NCBI GenBank assembly: GCA_030533445.1
Contig: JARPUW010000553.1
Span: 930,001-994,000, forward strand
DNA from: Cyprinodon diabolis
Taxonomy: Eukaryota > Chordata > Actinopteri > Cyprinodontiformes > Cyprinodontidae
Direction of reading: 5' to 3'
DNA: 64,000 bases
Positions 1 through 11,260 of this stretch are shown piece after piece. The notes under the pieces were generated by a model that was not told where the DNA came from, made no database searches, and worked only from the letters and a program-made list of their open reading frames with translations. Every line of letters begins with the position of its first letter. Within the stretch, counting starts at the first letter, position 1. Position numbers and translations under genes: made by a program.

Positions 1-856
1 AGCTTCTGGAACCTTGAGCTGCTGGTGCTTCTGGAACCTTGAGCTGCTGGAACCTTGAGCTGCTGGTGCTTCTGGAACCTTGAGCTGCTGGAACCTTGAG
101 CTGCTGGAACCTTGAGCTGCTGGTGCTTCTGGAACCTTGAGCATCTGGAGCCTTGAGCTTCTGGAACCTTGAGCGGCTGGAGCCTTGAGCTGCTGGCGCT
201 TCTGGAACCTTGAGCTGCTGGAACCTTGAGCTGCTGGTGCTTCTGGAACCTTGAGCTGCTGGAACCTTGAGCTGCTGGTGCTTCTGGAACCTTGAGCTGC
301 TGGAACCTTGAGCTGCTGGTGCTTCAGGAACCTTGAGCATCTGGAGCCTTGAGCTTCTGGAACCTTGAGCTGCTGGTGCTTCTGGAACCTTGAGCTGCTA
401 GAGCCTTGAGCTGCTGGAACCTTGAGCTGCTGGTGCTTCTGGAACCTTGAGCTGCTGGAACCTTGAGCTGCTGGTGCTTCTGGAACCTTGAGCTGCTGGA
501 ACCTTGAGCTGCTGGTGGTTCTGGAACCTTGAGCATCTGGAGCCTATAGCTTCTGGAACCTTGAGCTGCTGGAGCCTTGAGCTGCTGGTGCTTCTGGAAC
601 CTTGAGCTGCTGGAACCTTGAGCTGCTGGAACCTTGAGCTGCTGGAACTTTGAGCATCTGGAGCCTTGAGCATCTGGAGCCTTGAGCTGCTGGACCCTTG
701 AGCTTCTGGAACCTTGAGCTGCTGGTGCATCTGGAACCTTGAGCATCTGGAACCTTGAGCTGCTGGAACCTTGAGCTGCTGGAACCTTGAGCTGCTGGTG
801 CTTCTGGAACCTTGAGCATCTGGAGCCTTGAGCTTCTGGAACCTTGAGCTGCTGGA
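1..856 (+). repeat. 1,756-bp-offset repeat, left copy
   Basis: The order of 16- and 25-bp units and the rare variants from base 1 to about 856 recur at 1757-2612. Markers GAGCGGCTGG (171 and 1927) and CCTATAG (543 and 2299) are both exactly 1,756 bp apart. The copies part at about 856/2612, where the right copy continues into a 25-mer and then CCTTAAAC. The left copy may begin before the window. Confidence 0.85.
171..549 (+). repeat. Module G-T, copy 1
   Basis: The module is defined by GAGCGGCTGG at 171 and CCTATAG at 543, 372 bp apart. The start holds two of the rare CpGs of the array (GCGG and GGCGCTTC). Unlike the other six copies it is not followed 324 bp later by CCTTAAAC, so it diverges just downstream. 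Confidence 0.85.
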
Positions 857-1756
857 ACCTTGAGCTGCTGGTGCTTCTGGAACCTTGAGCTGCTGGAACC
901 TTGAGCTGCTGGAACCTTGAGCTGCTGGAACATTGAGCTGCTGGAACTTTGAGCATCTGGAGCCTTGAGCATCTGGAGCCTTGAGCTGCTGGAACCTTGA
1001 GCTCCTGGAACCTTGAGCTGCTGGTGCATCTGGAACCTTGAGCATCTGGAGCCTTGAGCTTCTGGAACCTTGAGCTGCTGGAGCCTTGAGCTGCTGGTGC
1101 TTCTGGAACTTTGAGCTGCTGGAGCCTTGAGCTTCTGGAACCTTGAGCTGCTGGTGCTTCTGGAACCTTGAGCTGCTGGAACCTTGAGCTGCTGGAACCT
1201 TGAGCTGCTGGAACCTTGAGCTGCTGGTGCTTCTGGAACCTTGAGCATCTGGAGCCTTGAGCTTCTGGAACCTTGAGCTGCTGGAACATTGAGCTGCTGG
1301 TGCTTCTGGAACATTGAGCATCTGGAGCCTTGAGCTTCTGGAACCTTGAGCTTCTGGTGCTTCTGGAACCTTGAGCTGCTGGAACCTTGAGCTGCTGCAG
1401 CCTTGAGCTGCTGGTGCTTCTGGAACCCTGAGCTGCTGGAACCTTGAGCTGCTGGTGCTGCTGGAACCTTGAGCTGCTGGAACCTTGAGCTGCTGGTGCT
1501 TCTGGAACCTTGAGCTGCTGGAACCTTGAGCTGCTGGAACCTTGAGCTGCTGGTGCTTCTGGAACCTTGAGCATCTGGAGCCTTGAGCTTCTGGAACCTT
1601 GAGCTGCTGGTGCTTCTGGAACCTTGAGCTGCTGGAACCTTGAGCTGCTGGTGCTTCTGGAACCTTGAGCATCTGGAGCCTTGAGCTTCTGGAACCTTGA
1701 GCTGCTGGAACCTTGAGCTGCTGGTGCTTCTGGAACCTTGAGCATCTGGAGCCTTG

Positions 1757-2612
1757 AGCTTCTGGAACCTTGAGCTGCTGGTGCTTCTGGAACCTTGAGC
1801 TGCTGGAACCTTGAGCTGCTGGTGCTTCTGGAACCTTGAGCTGCTGGAACCTTGAGCTGCTGGAACCTTGAGCTGCTGGTGCTTCTGGAACCTTGAGCAT
1901 CTGGAGCCTTGAGCTTCTGGAACCTTGAGCGGCTGGAGCCTTGAGCTGCTGGCGCTTCTGGAACCTTGAGCTGCTGGAACCTTGAGCTGCTGGTGCTTCT
2001 GGAACCTTGAGCTGCTGGAACCTTGAGCTGCTGGTGCTTCTGGAACCTTGAGCTGCTGGAACCTTGAGCTGCTGGTGCTTCAGGAACCTTGAGCATCTGG
2101 AGCCTTGAGCTTCTGGAACCTTGAGCTGCTGGTGCTTCTGGAACCTTGAGCTGCTAGAGCCTTGAGCTGCTGGAACCTTGAGCTGCTGGTGCTTCTGGAA
2201 CCTTGAGCTGCTGGAACCTTGAGCTGCTGGTGCTTCTGGAACCTTGAGCTGCTGGAACCTTGAGCTGCTGGTGGTTCTGGAACCTTGAGCATCTGGAGCC
2301 TATAGCTTCTGGAACCTTGAGCTGCTGGAGCCTTGAGCTGCTGGTGCTTCTGGAACCTTGAGCTGCTGGAACCTTGAGCTGCTGGAACCTTGAGCTGCTG
2401 GAACTTTGAGCATCTGGAGCCTTGAGCATCTGGAGCCTTGAGCTGCTGGACCCTTGAGCTTCTGGAACCTTGAGCTGCTGGTGCATCTGGAACCTTGAGC
2501 ATCTGGAACCTTGAGCTGCTGGAACCTTGAGCTGCTGGAACCTTGAGCTGCTGGTGCTTCTGGAACCTTGAGCATCTGGAGCCTTGAGCTTCTGGAACCT
2601 TGAGCTGCTGGT
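1757..2612 (+). repeat. 1,756-bp-offset repeat, right copy
   Basis: This is the partner of the segment at 1-856, with the same unit order from AGCTTCTGG onward. It leads directly into the CCTTAAAC marker at 2623, which the left copy lacks. Confidence 0.85.
1927..2305 (+). repeat. Module G-T, copy 2
   Basis: GAGCGGCTGG at 1927 and CCTATAG at 2299 keep the 372-bp spacing. CCTTAAAC follows at 2623, 324 bp after CCTATAG. Confidence 0.85.
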
Positions 2613-4349
2613 GCTTCTGGAACCTTAAACTGCTGGAACCTTGAGCTGCTGGTGCATCTGGAACCTTGAGCATCTGGAGCCTTGAGCTTCTGGAACCTTG
2701 AGCTGCTGGAACCTTGAGCTGCTGGTGCTTCTGGAACCTTGAGCATGTGGAGCCTTGAGCTACTGGAACCTTGAGCTGCTGGTCTTTCTGGAACCTTGAG
2801 CTGCTGGAACTTTGAGCTGCTGGAACCTTGAGCTGCTGGTGCTTCTGGAACCTTGAGAATCTGGAGCCTTGAGCTTCTGGAACCTTGGGCTGCTGGAGCC
2901 TTGAGCTGCTGGCGCTTCTGGAACCTTGAGCTGCTGGAACCTTGAGCTGCTGGAACCTTGAGCTGCTGGTGCTTCTGGAACCTTGATCTGCTGGAACCTT
3001 GAGCTGCTGGTGCTTCTGGAACCTTGAGCTGCTGGAACCTTGAGCTGCTGGTGGTTCTGGAACCTTGAGCATCTGGAGCCTTGAGCTTCTGGAACCTTGA
3101 GCTGCTGGAGCCTTGAGCTGCTGGTGCTTCTGGAACCTTGAGCTGCTGGAACCTTGAGCTGCTGGAACCTTGAGCTGCTGGAACATTGAGCTGCTGGAAC
3201 TTTGAGCATCTGGAGCCTTGAGCATCTGGAGCCTTGAGCTGCTGGAACCTTGAGCTTCTGGAACCTTGAGCTGCTGGAGCCTTGAGCTGCTGGTGCTTCT
3301 GGAACTTTGAGCTGCTGGAACCTTGAGCTGCTGCAGCCTTGAGCTGCTGGTGCTTCTGGAACATTGAGCTGCTGGAACCTTGAGCTTCTGGAACCTCTAG
3401 CTTCTGGAGCCTTGAGCTGCTGTAACCCTGAGCTGCTGGAACCTTGAGCTGCTGGTGCTTCTGGAACCTTGAGCTGCTGGAACCTTGAGCTGCTGGAACC
3501 TTGAGCTGCTGGAACATTGAGCTGCTGGAACTTTGAGCATCTGGAGCCTTGAGCATCTGGAGCCTTGAGCTGCTGGAACCTTGAGCTTCTGGAACCTTGA
3601 GCTGCTGGTGCATCTGGAACCTTGAGCATCTGGAGCCTTGAGCTTCTGGAACCTTGAGCTGCTGGAGCCTTGAGTTGCTGGTGCTTCTGGAACTTTGAGC
3701 TGCTGGAACCTTGAGCTGCTGCAGCCTTGAGCTGCTGGTGCTTCTGGAACATTGAGCTGCTGGAACCTTGAGCTTCTGGAACCTCTAGCTTCTGGAGCCT
3801 TGAGCTGCTGTAACCCTGAGCTGCTGGAACCTTGAGCTGCTGGTGCTGCTGGAACCTTGAGCTGCTGGAACCTTGAGCTGCTGGTGCTTCTGGAACCTTC
3901 AGCTGCTGGAACCTTGAGCTGCTGGAACCTTGAGCTGCTGGTGCTTCTGGAACCTTGAGCATCTGGAGCCTTGAGCTTCTGGAACCTTGAGCTGCTGGTG
4001 CTTCTGGAACCTTGAGCTGCTGGAGCCTTGAGCTGCCGGAACTCTGAGCTGCTGGAGCCTTGAGCTGCTGGAACCTTGAGCTGCTGGTGCTTCTGGAACC
4101 TTGAGCTGCTGGAACCTTGAGTTGCTGGTGCTTCTGGAACCTTGAGCTGCTGGAACCTTGAGCTGCTGGAGCCTTGAGCTGCTGGTGCTTCTGGAACCTT
4201 GAGCTGCTGGAACCTTGAGCTGCTGGAACCTTGAGCTGCTGGAGCCTTAAGCTGCTGGTGCTGCTGGAACCTTGAGCTGCTGGTGCTTCTGGAACCTTGA
4301 GCTGCTGGAACCTTGAGCTGCTGGTGCTTCTGGAACCTTGAGCATCTGG

Positions 4350-5825
4350 AGCCTTGAGCTTCTGGAACCTTGAGCTGCTGGTGCTTCTGGAACCTTGAGC
4401 TTCTGGAACCTTGAGCTGCTGGTGCATCTGGAACCTTGAGCATCTGGAGCCTTGAGCTTCTGGAACCTTGAGCTGCTGGAGCCTTGAGCTGCTGGTGCTT
4501 CTGGAACTTTGATCTGCTGGAACCTTGAGCAACTGCAGCCTTGAGCTGCTGGTGCTTCTGGAACATTGAGCTGCTGGAACCTTGAGCTTCTGGAACCTCT
4601 AGCTTCTGGAGCCTTGAGCTGCTGTAACCCTGAGCTGCTGGAACCTTGAGCTGCTGGTGCTGCTGGAACCTTGAGCTGCTGGAACCTTGAGCTGCTGGTG
4701 CTTCTTGAACCTTCAGCTGCTGGAACCTTGAGCTGCTGGAACCTTGAGCTGCTGGTGCTTCTGGAACCTTGAGCATCTGGAGCCTTGAGCTTCTGGAACC
4801 TTGAGCTGCTGGTGCTTCTGGAACCTTGAGCTGCTGGAGCCTTGAGCTGCTGGAACTTTGAGCTGCTGGAGCCTTGAGCTGCTGGAACCTTGAGCTGCTG
4901 GTGCTTCTGGAACCTTGAGCTGCTGGAACCTTGAGCTGCTGGTGCTTCTGGAACCTTGAGCTGCTGGAACCTTGAGCTGCTGGAACCTTGAGCTGCTGGT
5001 GCTTCTGGAACCTTGAACATCTGGAGCCTTGAGCTTCTGGAACCTTGAGCTGCTGGAGCCTTAAGCTGCTGGTGCTGCTGGAACCTTGAGCTGCTGGAAC
5101 CTTGAGCTGCTGGTGCTTCTGGAACCTTGAGCTGCTGGAACCTTGAGCTGCTGGTGCTTCTGGAACCTTGAGCATCTGGAGCCTTGAGCTTCTGGAACCT
5201 TGAGCTGCTGGTGCTTCTGGAACCTTGAGCTGCTGGAACCTTGAGCTGCTGGTGCTTCTGGAACCTTGAGCATCTGGAGCCTTGAGCTGCTGGAACCTTG
5301 AGCTGCTGGTGCTTCTGGAACCTTGAGCTGTTGGAACCTTGAGCTGCTGGTGCTTCTGGAACCTTGAGCTGCTGGAACCTTGAGCTGCTGGTGGTTCTGG
5401 AACCTTGAACATCTGGAGCCTATAGCTTCTGGAACCTTGAGCTGCTGGAGCCTTGAGCTGAAGGTGCTTCTGGAACCTTGAGCTGCTGGAACTTTGAGCT
5501 GCTGGAACCTTGAGCTGCTGGAACCTTGAGCTGCTGGAACTTTGAGCATCTGGAGCCTTGAGCTGCTGGACCCTTGAGCTTCTGGAACCTTGAGCTGCTG
5601 GTGCATCTGGAACCTTGAGCATCTGGAACCTTGAGCTGCTGGAACCTTGAGCTGCTGGAACCTTGAGTTGCTGGTGCTTCTGGAACCTTGAGCATCTGGA
5701 GCCTTGAGCTTCTGGAACCTTGAGCTGCTGGTGCTTCTGGAACCTTGAGCATCTGGAGCCTTGAGCTTCTGGAACCTTGATCTGCTGGAACCTTGAGCTG
5801 CTGGTGCTTCTGGAACCTTGAGCAT
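4350..5825 (+). repeat. 44,430-bp-offset segment, left copy
   Basis: GAGCAACTGCAG (4527/48957), CCTATA (5419/49849), GAGCTGAAGG (5455/49885), GAGTTGCTGG (5665/50095) and GATCTGCTGG (5779/50209) all share an offset of 44,430. Identity of order ends at about 5826/50256, where this copy has GCATGTGGATCC and the other GCATCTGGAACC. Confidence 0.8.
4527..5464 (+). repeat. Module K-P, copy 1
   Basis: The module is bounded by GAGCAACTGCAG (4527) and GAGCTGAAGG (5455), with CCTATAG at 5419, 36 bp before the latter. The distance from the first marker to CCTATAG is 892 bp, the long form of the module. Confidence 0.85.
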
Positions 5826-8800
5826 GTGGATCCTTGAGCTACTGGAACCTTGAGCTGCTGGTGCTTCTGGAACCTTGAGCTGCTGGAACCTTGAGCTGCT
5901 GGAACCTTGAGCTGCTGGTGCTTCTGGAACCTTGAGAATCTGGAGCCTTGAGCTTCTGAAACCTTGGGCTGCTGGAGCCTTGAGCTGCTGGCGCTTCTGG
6001 AACCTTGAGCTGCTGGAACCTTGAGCTGCTGGAACCTTGAGCTGCTGGTGCTTCTGGAACCTTGAGCTGCTGGAACCTTGAGCTGCTGGTGCTTCTGGAA
6101 CCTTGAGCTGCTGGAACCTTGAGCTGCTGGTGGTTCTGGAACCTTGAGCATCTGGAGCCTTGAGCTTCTGGAACCTTGAGCTGCTGGAGCCTTGAGCTGC
6201 TGGTGCTTCTGGAACCTTGAGCTGCTGGAACCTTGAGCTGCTGGAACATTGAGCTGCTGGAACTTTGAGCATCTGGAGCCTTGAGCTTCTGGAGCCTTGA
6301 GCTGCTGGAACCTTGAGCTTCTGGAACCTTGAGCTGCTGGTGCATCTGGAACCTTGAGCATCTGGAGCCTTGAGCATCTGGAACCTTGAGCTGCTGGAGC
6401 CTTGAGCTGCTGGTGCTTCTGGAACTTTGAGCTGCTGGAACCTTGAGCTGCTGCAGCCTTGAGCTGCTGGTGCTTCTGGAACATTGAGCTGCTGGAACCT
6501 TGAGCTTCTGGAACCTCTAGCTTCTGGAGCCTTGAGCTGCTGTAACCCTGAGCTGCTGGAACCTTGAGCTGCTGGTGCTTCTGGAACCTTGAGCTGCTGG
6601 AACCTTGAGCTGCTGGAACCTTGAGCTGCTGGAACATTGAGCTGCTGGAACTTTGAGCATCTGGAGCCTTGAGCATCTGGAGCCTTGAGCTGCTGGAACC
6701 TTGAGCTTCTGGAACCTTGAGCTGCTGGTGCATCTGGAACCTTGAGCATCTGGAACCTTGAGCATGTGGATCCTTGAGCTACTGGAACCTTGAGCTGCTG
6801 GTGCTTCTGGAACCTTGAGCTGCTGGAGCCTTGAGCTTCTGGAACCTTGAGCTGCTGGTGCTTCTGGAACCTTGAGCATCTGGAGCCTTGAGCTTCTGGA
6901 ACCTTGATCTGCTGGAACCTTGAGCTGCTGGTGCTTCTGGAACCTTGAGCATGTGGATCCTTGAGCTACTGGAACCTTGAGCTGCTGGTGCTTCTGGAAC
7001 CTTGAGCTGCTGGAACCTTGAGCTGCTGGTGCTTCTGGAACCTTGAGAATCTGGAGCCTTGAGCTTCTGAAACCTTGGGCTGCTGGAGCCTTGAGCTGCT
7101 GGCGCTTCTGGAACCTTGAGCTGCTGGAACCTTGAGCTGCTGGAACCTTGAGCTGCTGGTGCTTCTGGAACCTTGAGCTGCTGGAACCTTGAGCTGCTGG
7201 TGCTTCTGGAACCTTGAGCTGCTGGAACCTTGAGCTGCTGGTGGTTCTGGAACCTTGAGCATCTGGAGCCTTGAGCTTCTGGAACCTTGAGCTGCTGGAG
7301 CCTTGAGCTGCTGGTGCTTCTGGAACCTTGAGCTGCTGGAACCTTGAGCTGCTGGAACATTGAGCTGCTGGAACTTTGAGCATCTGGAGCCTTGAGCTTC
7401 TGGAGCCTTGAGCTGCTGGAACCTTGAGCTTCTGGAACCTTGAGCTGCTGGTGCATCTGGAACCTTGAGCATCTGGAGCCTTGAGCTTCTGGAACCTTGA
7501 GCTGCTGGAGCCTTGAGCTGCTGGTGCTTCTGGAACTTTGAGCTGCTGGAACCTTGAGCTGCTGCAGCCTTGAGCTGCTGGTGCTTCTGGAACATTGAGC
7601 TGCTGGAACCTTGAGCTTCTGGAACCTCTAGCTTCTGGAGCCTTGAGCTGCTGTAACCCTGAGCTGCTGGAACCTTGAGCTGCTGGTGCTTCTGGAACCT
7701 TGAGCTGCTGGAACATTGAGCTGCTGGAACTTTGAGCATCTGGAGCCTTGAGCATCTGGAGCCTTGAGCTGCTGGAACCTTGAGCTTCTGGAACCTTGAG
7801 CTGCTGGTGCATCTGGAACCTTGAGCATCTGGAACCTTGAGCTGCTGGAACCTTGAGCTGCTGGAACCTTGAGTTGCTGGTGCTTCTGGAACCTTGAGCA
7901 TCTGGAGCCTTGAGCTTCTGGAACCTTGAGCTGCTGGTGCTTCTGGAACCTTGAGCTGCTGGAACCTTGAGCTGCTGGTGCTTCTGGAACCTTGAGCATC
8001 TGGAGCCTTGAGCTTCTGGAACCTTGAGCTGCTGGAAGCTTGAGCTGCTGGTGCTTCTGGAACCTTGAGCATGTGGATCCTTGAGCTACTGGAACCTTGA
8101 GCTGCTGGTGCTTCTGGAACCTTGAGCTGCTGGAACCTTGAGCTGCTGGAACCTTGAGCTGCTGGTGCTTCTGGAACCTTGAGAATCTGGAGCCTTGAGC
8201 TTCTGAAACCTTGGGCTGCTGGAGCCTTGAGCTGCTGGCGCTTCTGGAACCTTGAGCTGCTGGAACCTTGAGCTGCTGGTGCTTCTGGAACCTTGAGCTG
8301 CTGGAACCTTGAGCTGCTGGTGCTTCTGGAACCTTGAGCTGCTGGAACCTTGAGCTGCTGGTGGTTCTGGAACCTTGAGCATCTGGAGCCTTGAGCTTCT
8401 GGAACCTTGAGCTGCTGGAGCCTTGAGCTGCTGGTGCTTCTGGAACCTTGAGCTGCTGGAACCTTGAGCTGCTGGAACATTGAGCTGCTGGAACTTTGAG
8501 CATCTGGAGCCTTGAGCTTCTGGAGCCTTGAGCTGCTGGAACCTTGAGCTTCTGGAACCTTGAGCTGCTGGTGCATCTGGAACCTTGAGCATCTGGAGCC
8601 TTGAGCTTCTGGAACCTTGAGCTGCTGGAGCCTTGAGCTGCTGGTGCTTCTGGAACTTTGAGCTGCTGGAACCTTGAGCTGCTGCAGCCTTGAGCTGCTG
8701 GTGGTTCTGGAACTTTGAGCTGCTGGAACCTTGAGCTTCTGGAACCTCTAGCTTCTGGAGCCTTGAGCTGCTGTAACCCTGAGCTGCTGGAACCTTGAGC

Positions 8801-11260
8801 TGCTGGAACCTTGAGCTGCTGGAACATTGAGCTGCTGGAACTTTGAGCATCTGGAGCCTTGAGCATCTGGAGCCTTGAGCTGCTGGAACCTTGAGCTTCT
8901 GGAACCTTGAGCTGCTGGTGCATCTGGAACCTTGAGCATCTGGAGCCTTGAGCTTCTGGAACCTTGAGCTGCTGGAGCCTTGAGCTGCTGGTGCTTCTGG
9001 AACTTTGAGCTGCTGGAACCTTGAGCTGCTGCAGCCTTGAGCTGCTGGTGCTTCTGGAACATTGAGCTGCTGGAACCTTGAGCTTCTGGAACCTCTAGCT
9101 TCTGGAGCCTTGAGCTGCTGTAACCCTGAGCTGCTGGAACCTTGAGCTGCTGGTGCTTCTGGAACCTTCAGCTGCTGGAACCTTGAGCTGCTGGAACCTT
9201 GAGCTGCTGGTGCTTCTGGAACCTTGAGCATCTGGAGCCTTGAGCTTCTGGAACCTTGAGCTGCTGGTGCTTCTGGAACCTTGAGCTGCTGGAGCCTTGA
9301 GCTGCCGGAACTTTGAGCTGCTGGAGCCTTGAGCTGCCGGAACTTTGAGCTGCTGGAGCCTTGAGCTGCTGGAACCTTGAGCTGCTGGTGCTTCTGGAAC
9401 CTTGAGCTGCTGGAACCTTGAGCTGCTGGTGCTTATGGAACCTTGAGCTGCTGGAACCTTGAGCTGCTGGAACCTTGAGCTGCTGGAACCTTGAGCTGCT
9501 GGTGCTTCTGGAACCTTGAGCATCTGGAGCCTTGAGCTTCTGGAACCTTGAGCTGCTGGAGCCTTGAGCTGCTGGTGCTTCTGGAACCTTGAGCTGCTGG
9601 AACCTTGAGCTGCTGGTGCTTCTGGAACCTTGAGCTGCTGGTGCTTCTGGAACCTTGAGCATCTGGAGCCTTGAGCTTCTGGAACCTTGAGCTGCTGGAA
9701 CCTTGAGCTGCTGGTGGTTCTGGAACCTTAAGCATCTGGAGCCTTGAGCTTCTGGAACCTTGAGCTGCTGGAGCCTTGAGCTGCTGGTGCTTCTGGAACC
9801 TTGAACTGCTGGAACCTTGAGCTGCTGGAACATTGAGCTGCTGGAACTTTGAGCATCTGGAGCCTTGAGAATCTGGAGCCTTGAGCTGCTGGAACCTTGA
9901 GCTTCTGGAACCTTGAGCTGCTGGTGCATCTGGAACCTTGGGCATCTGGAGCCTTGATCTTCTGGAACCTTGAGCTGCTGGAGCCTTGAGCTGCTGGTGC
10001 TTCTGGAACTTTGAGCTGCTGGAACCTTGAGCTGCTGCAGCCTTGAGCTGCTGGTGCTTCTGGAACATTGAGCTGCTGGAATCTTGAGCTTCTGGAACCT
10101 CTAGCTTCTGGAGCCTTGAGCTGCTGTAACCCTGAGCTGCAGGAACCTTGAGCTGCTGGTGCTTCTGGAACCTTGTGCTGCTGGAACCTTGAGCTGCTGG
10201 AACATTGAGCTGCTGGAACTTTGAGCATCTGGAGCCTTGAGCATCTGGAGCCTTGAGCTGCTGGAACCTTGAGCTTCTGGAACCTTGAGCTGCTGGTGCA
10301 TCTGGAACCTTGAGCATCTGGAGCCTTGAGCTTCTGGAACCTTGAGCTGCTGGAGCCTTGAGCTGCTGGTGCTTCTGGAACTTTGAGCTGCTGGAACCTT
10401 GAGCTGCTGCAGCCTTGAGCTGCTGGTGCTTCTGGAACATTGAGCTGCTGGAACCTTGAGCTTCTGGAACCTCTAGCTTCTGGAGCCTTGAGCTGCTGTA
10501 ACCCTGAGCTGCTGGAACCTTGAGCTGCTGGTGCTGCTGGAATCTTGAGATGCTGGAACCTTGAGCTGCTGGTGCTTCTGGAACCTTCAGCTTCTGGAAC
10601 CTTGAGCTGCTGGAACCTTGAGCTGCTGGTGCTTCTGGAACCTTGAGCATCTGGAGCCTTGAGCTTCTGGAACCTTGAGCTGCTGGTGCTTCTGGAACCT
10701 TGAGCTGCTGGAGCCTTGAGCTGCTGGAACCTTGAGCTGCTGGTGCTTCTGGAACCTTGAGCTGCTGGAACCTTGAGCTGCTGGTGCTTCTGGAACCTTG
10801 AGCTGCTGGAACCTTGAGCTGCTGGTGCTTCTGGAACCTTGAGCATCTGGAGCCTTGAGCCTCTGGAACCTTGAGCTGCTGGAGCCTTGAGCTGCTGGTG
10901 CTTCTGGAACCTTGAGCTGCTGGAACCTTGAGCTGCTGGAACCTTGAGCTGCTGGTGCTTCTGGAACCTTGAGCTGCTGGTGCTTCTGGAACCTTGAGCA
11001 TCTGGAGCCTTGAGCTTCTGGAACCTTGAGCTGCTGGTGCTTCTGGAACCTTGAGCTGCTGGAACCTTGAGCTGCTGGTGCTTCAGGAACCTTGAGCATC
11101 TGGAGCCTTGAGCTTCTGGAACCTTGAGCTGCTGGTGCTTCTGGAACCTTGAGCTGCTGGAGCCTTGAGCTGCTGGAACCTTGAGCTGCTGGTGCTTCTG
11201 GAACCTTGAGCTGCTGGAACCTTGAGCTGCTGGTGGTTCTGGAACCTTGAGCATCTGGAG

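Larger units (their letters stand above)
2080..7509 (+). repeat. 41,230-bp-offset duplicon, left copy
   Basis: This stretch recurs at 43310-48739. CCTATAG (2299/43529 and 5419/46649), CCTTAAAC (2623/43853) and GAGCTGAAGG (5455/46685) all share the 41,230-bp offset. Around 4.25-5.4 kb the offset shifts temporarily to 41,246, one extra 16-bp unit that is later compensated. Similarity ends at about 7509, where this copy has GCTGCTGGAGCC and the other has GCTGCTGGAACC and a different unit order. The left boundary is approximate. Confidence 0.8.

Noticed and set aside
543..549. CCTATAG motif as a TATA-type promoter element
   Set aside because: It is a point variant of AGCCTTGAGC carried along with a repeat module, is not a TATA box match, and has no promoter context.
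2756..2765. GAGCTACTGG and other stop-making variants as true gene ends
   Set aside because: They recur at many equivalent module positions purely by duplication and interrupt only one of three equally repetitive frames.
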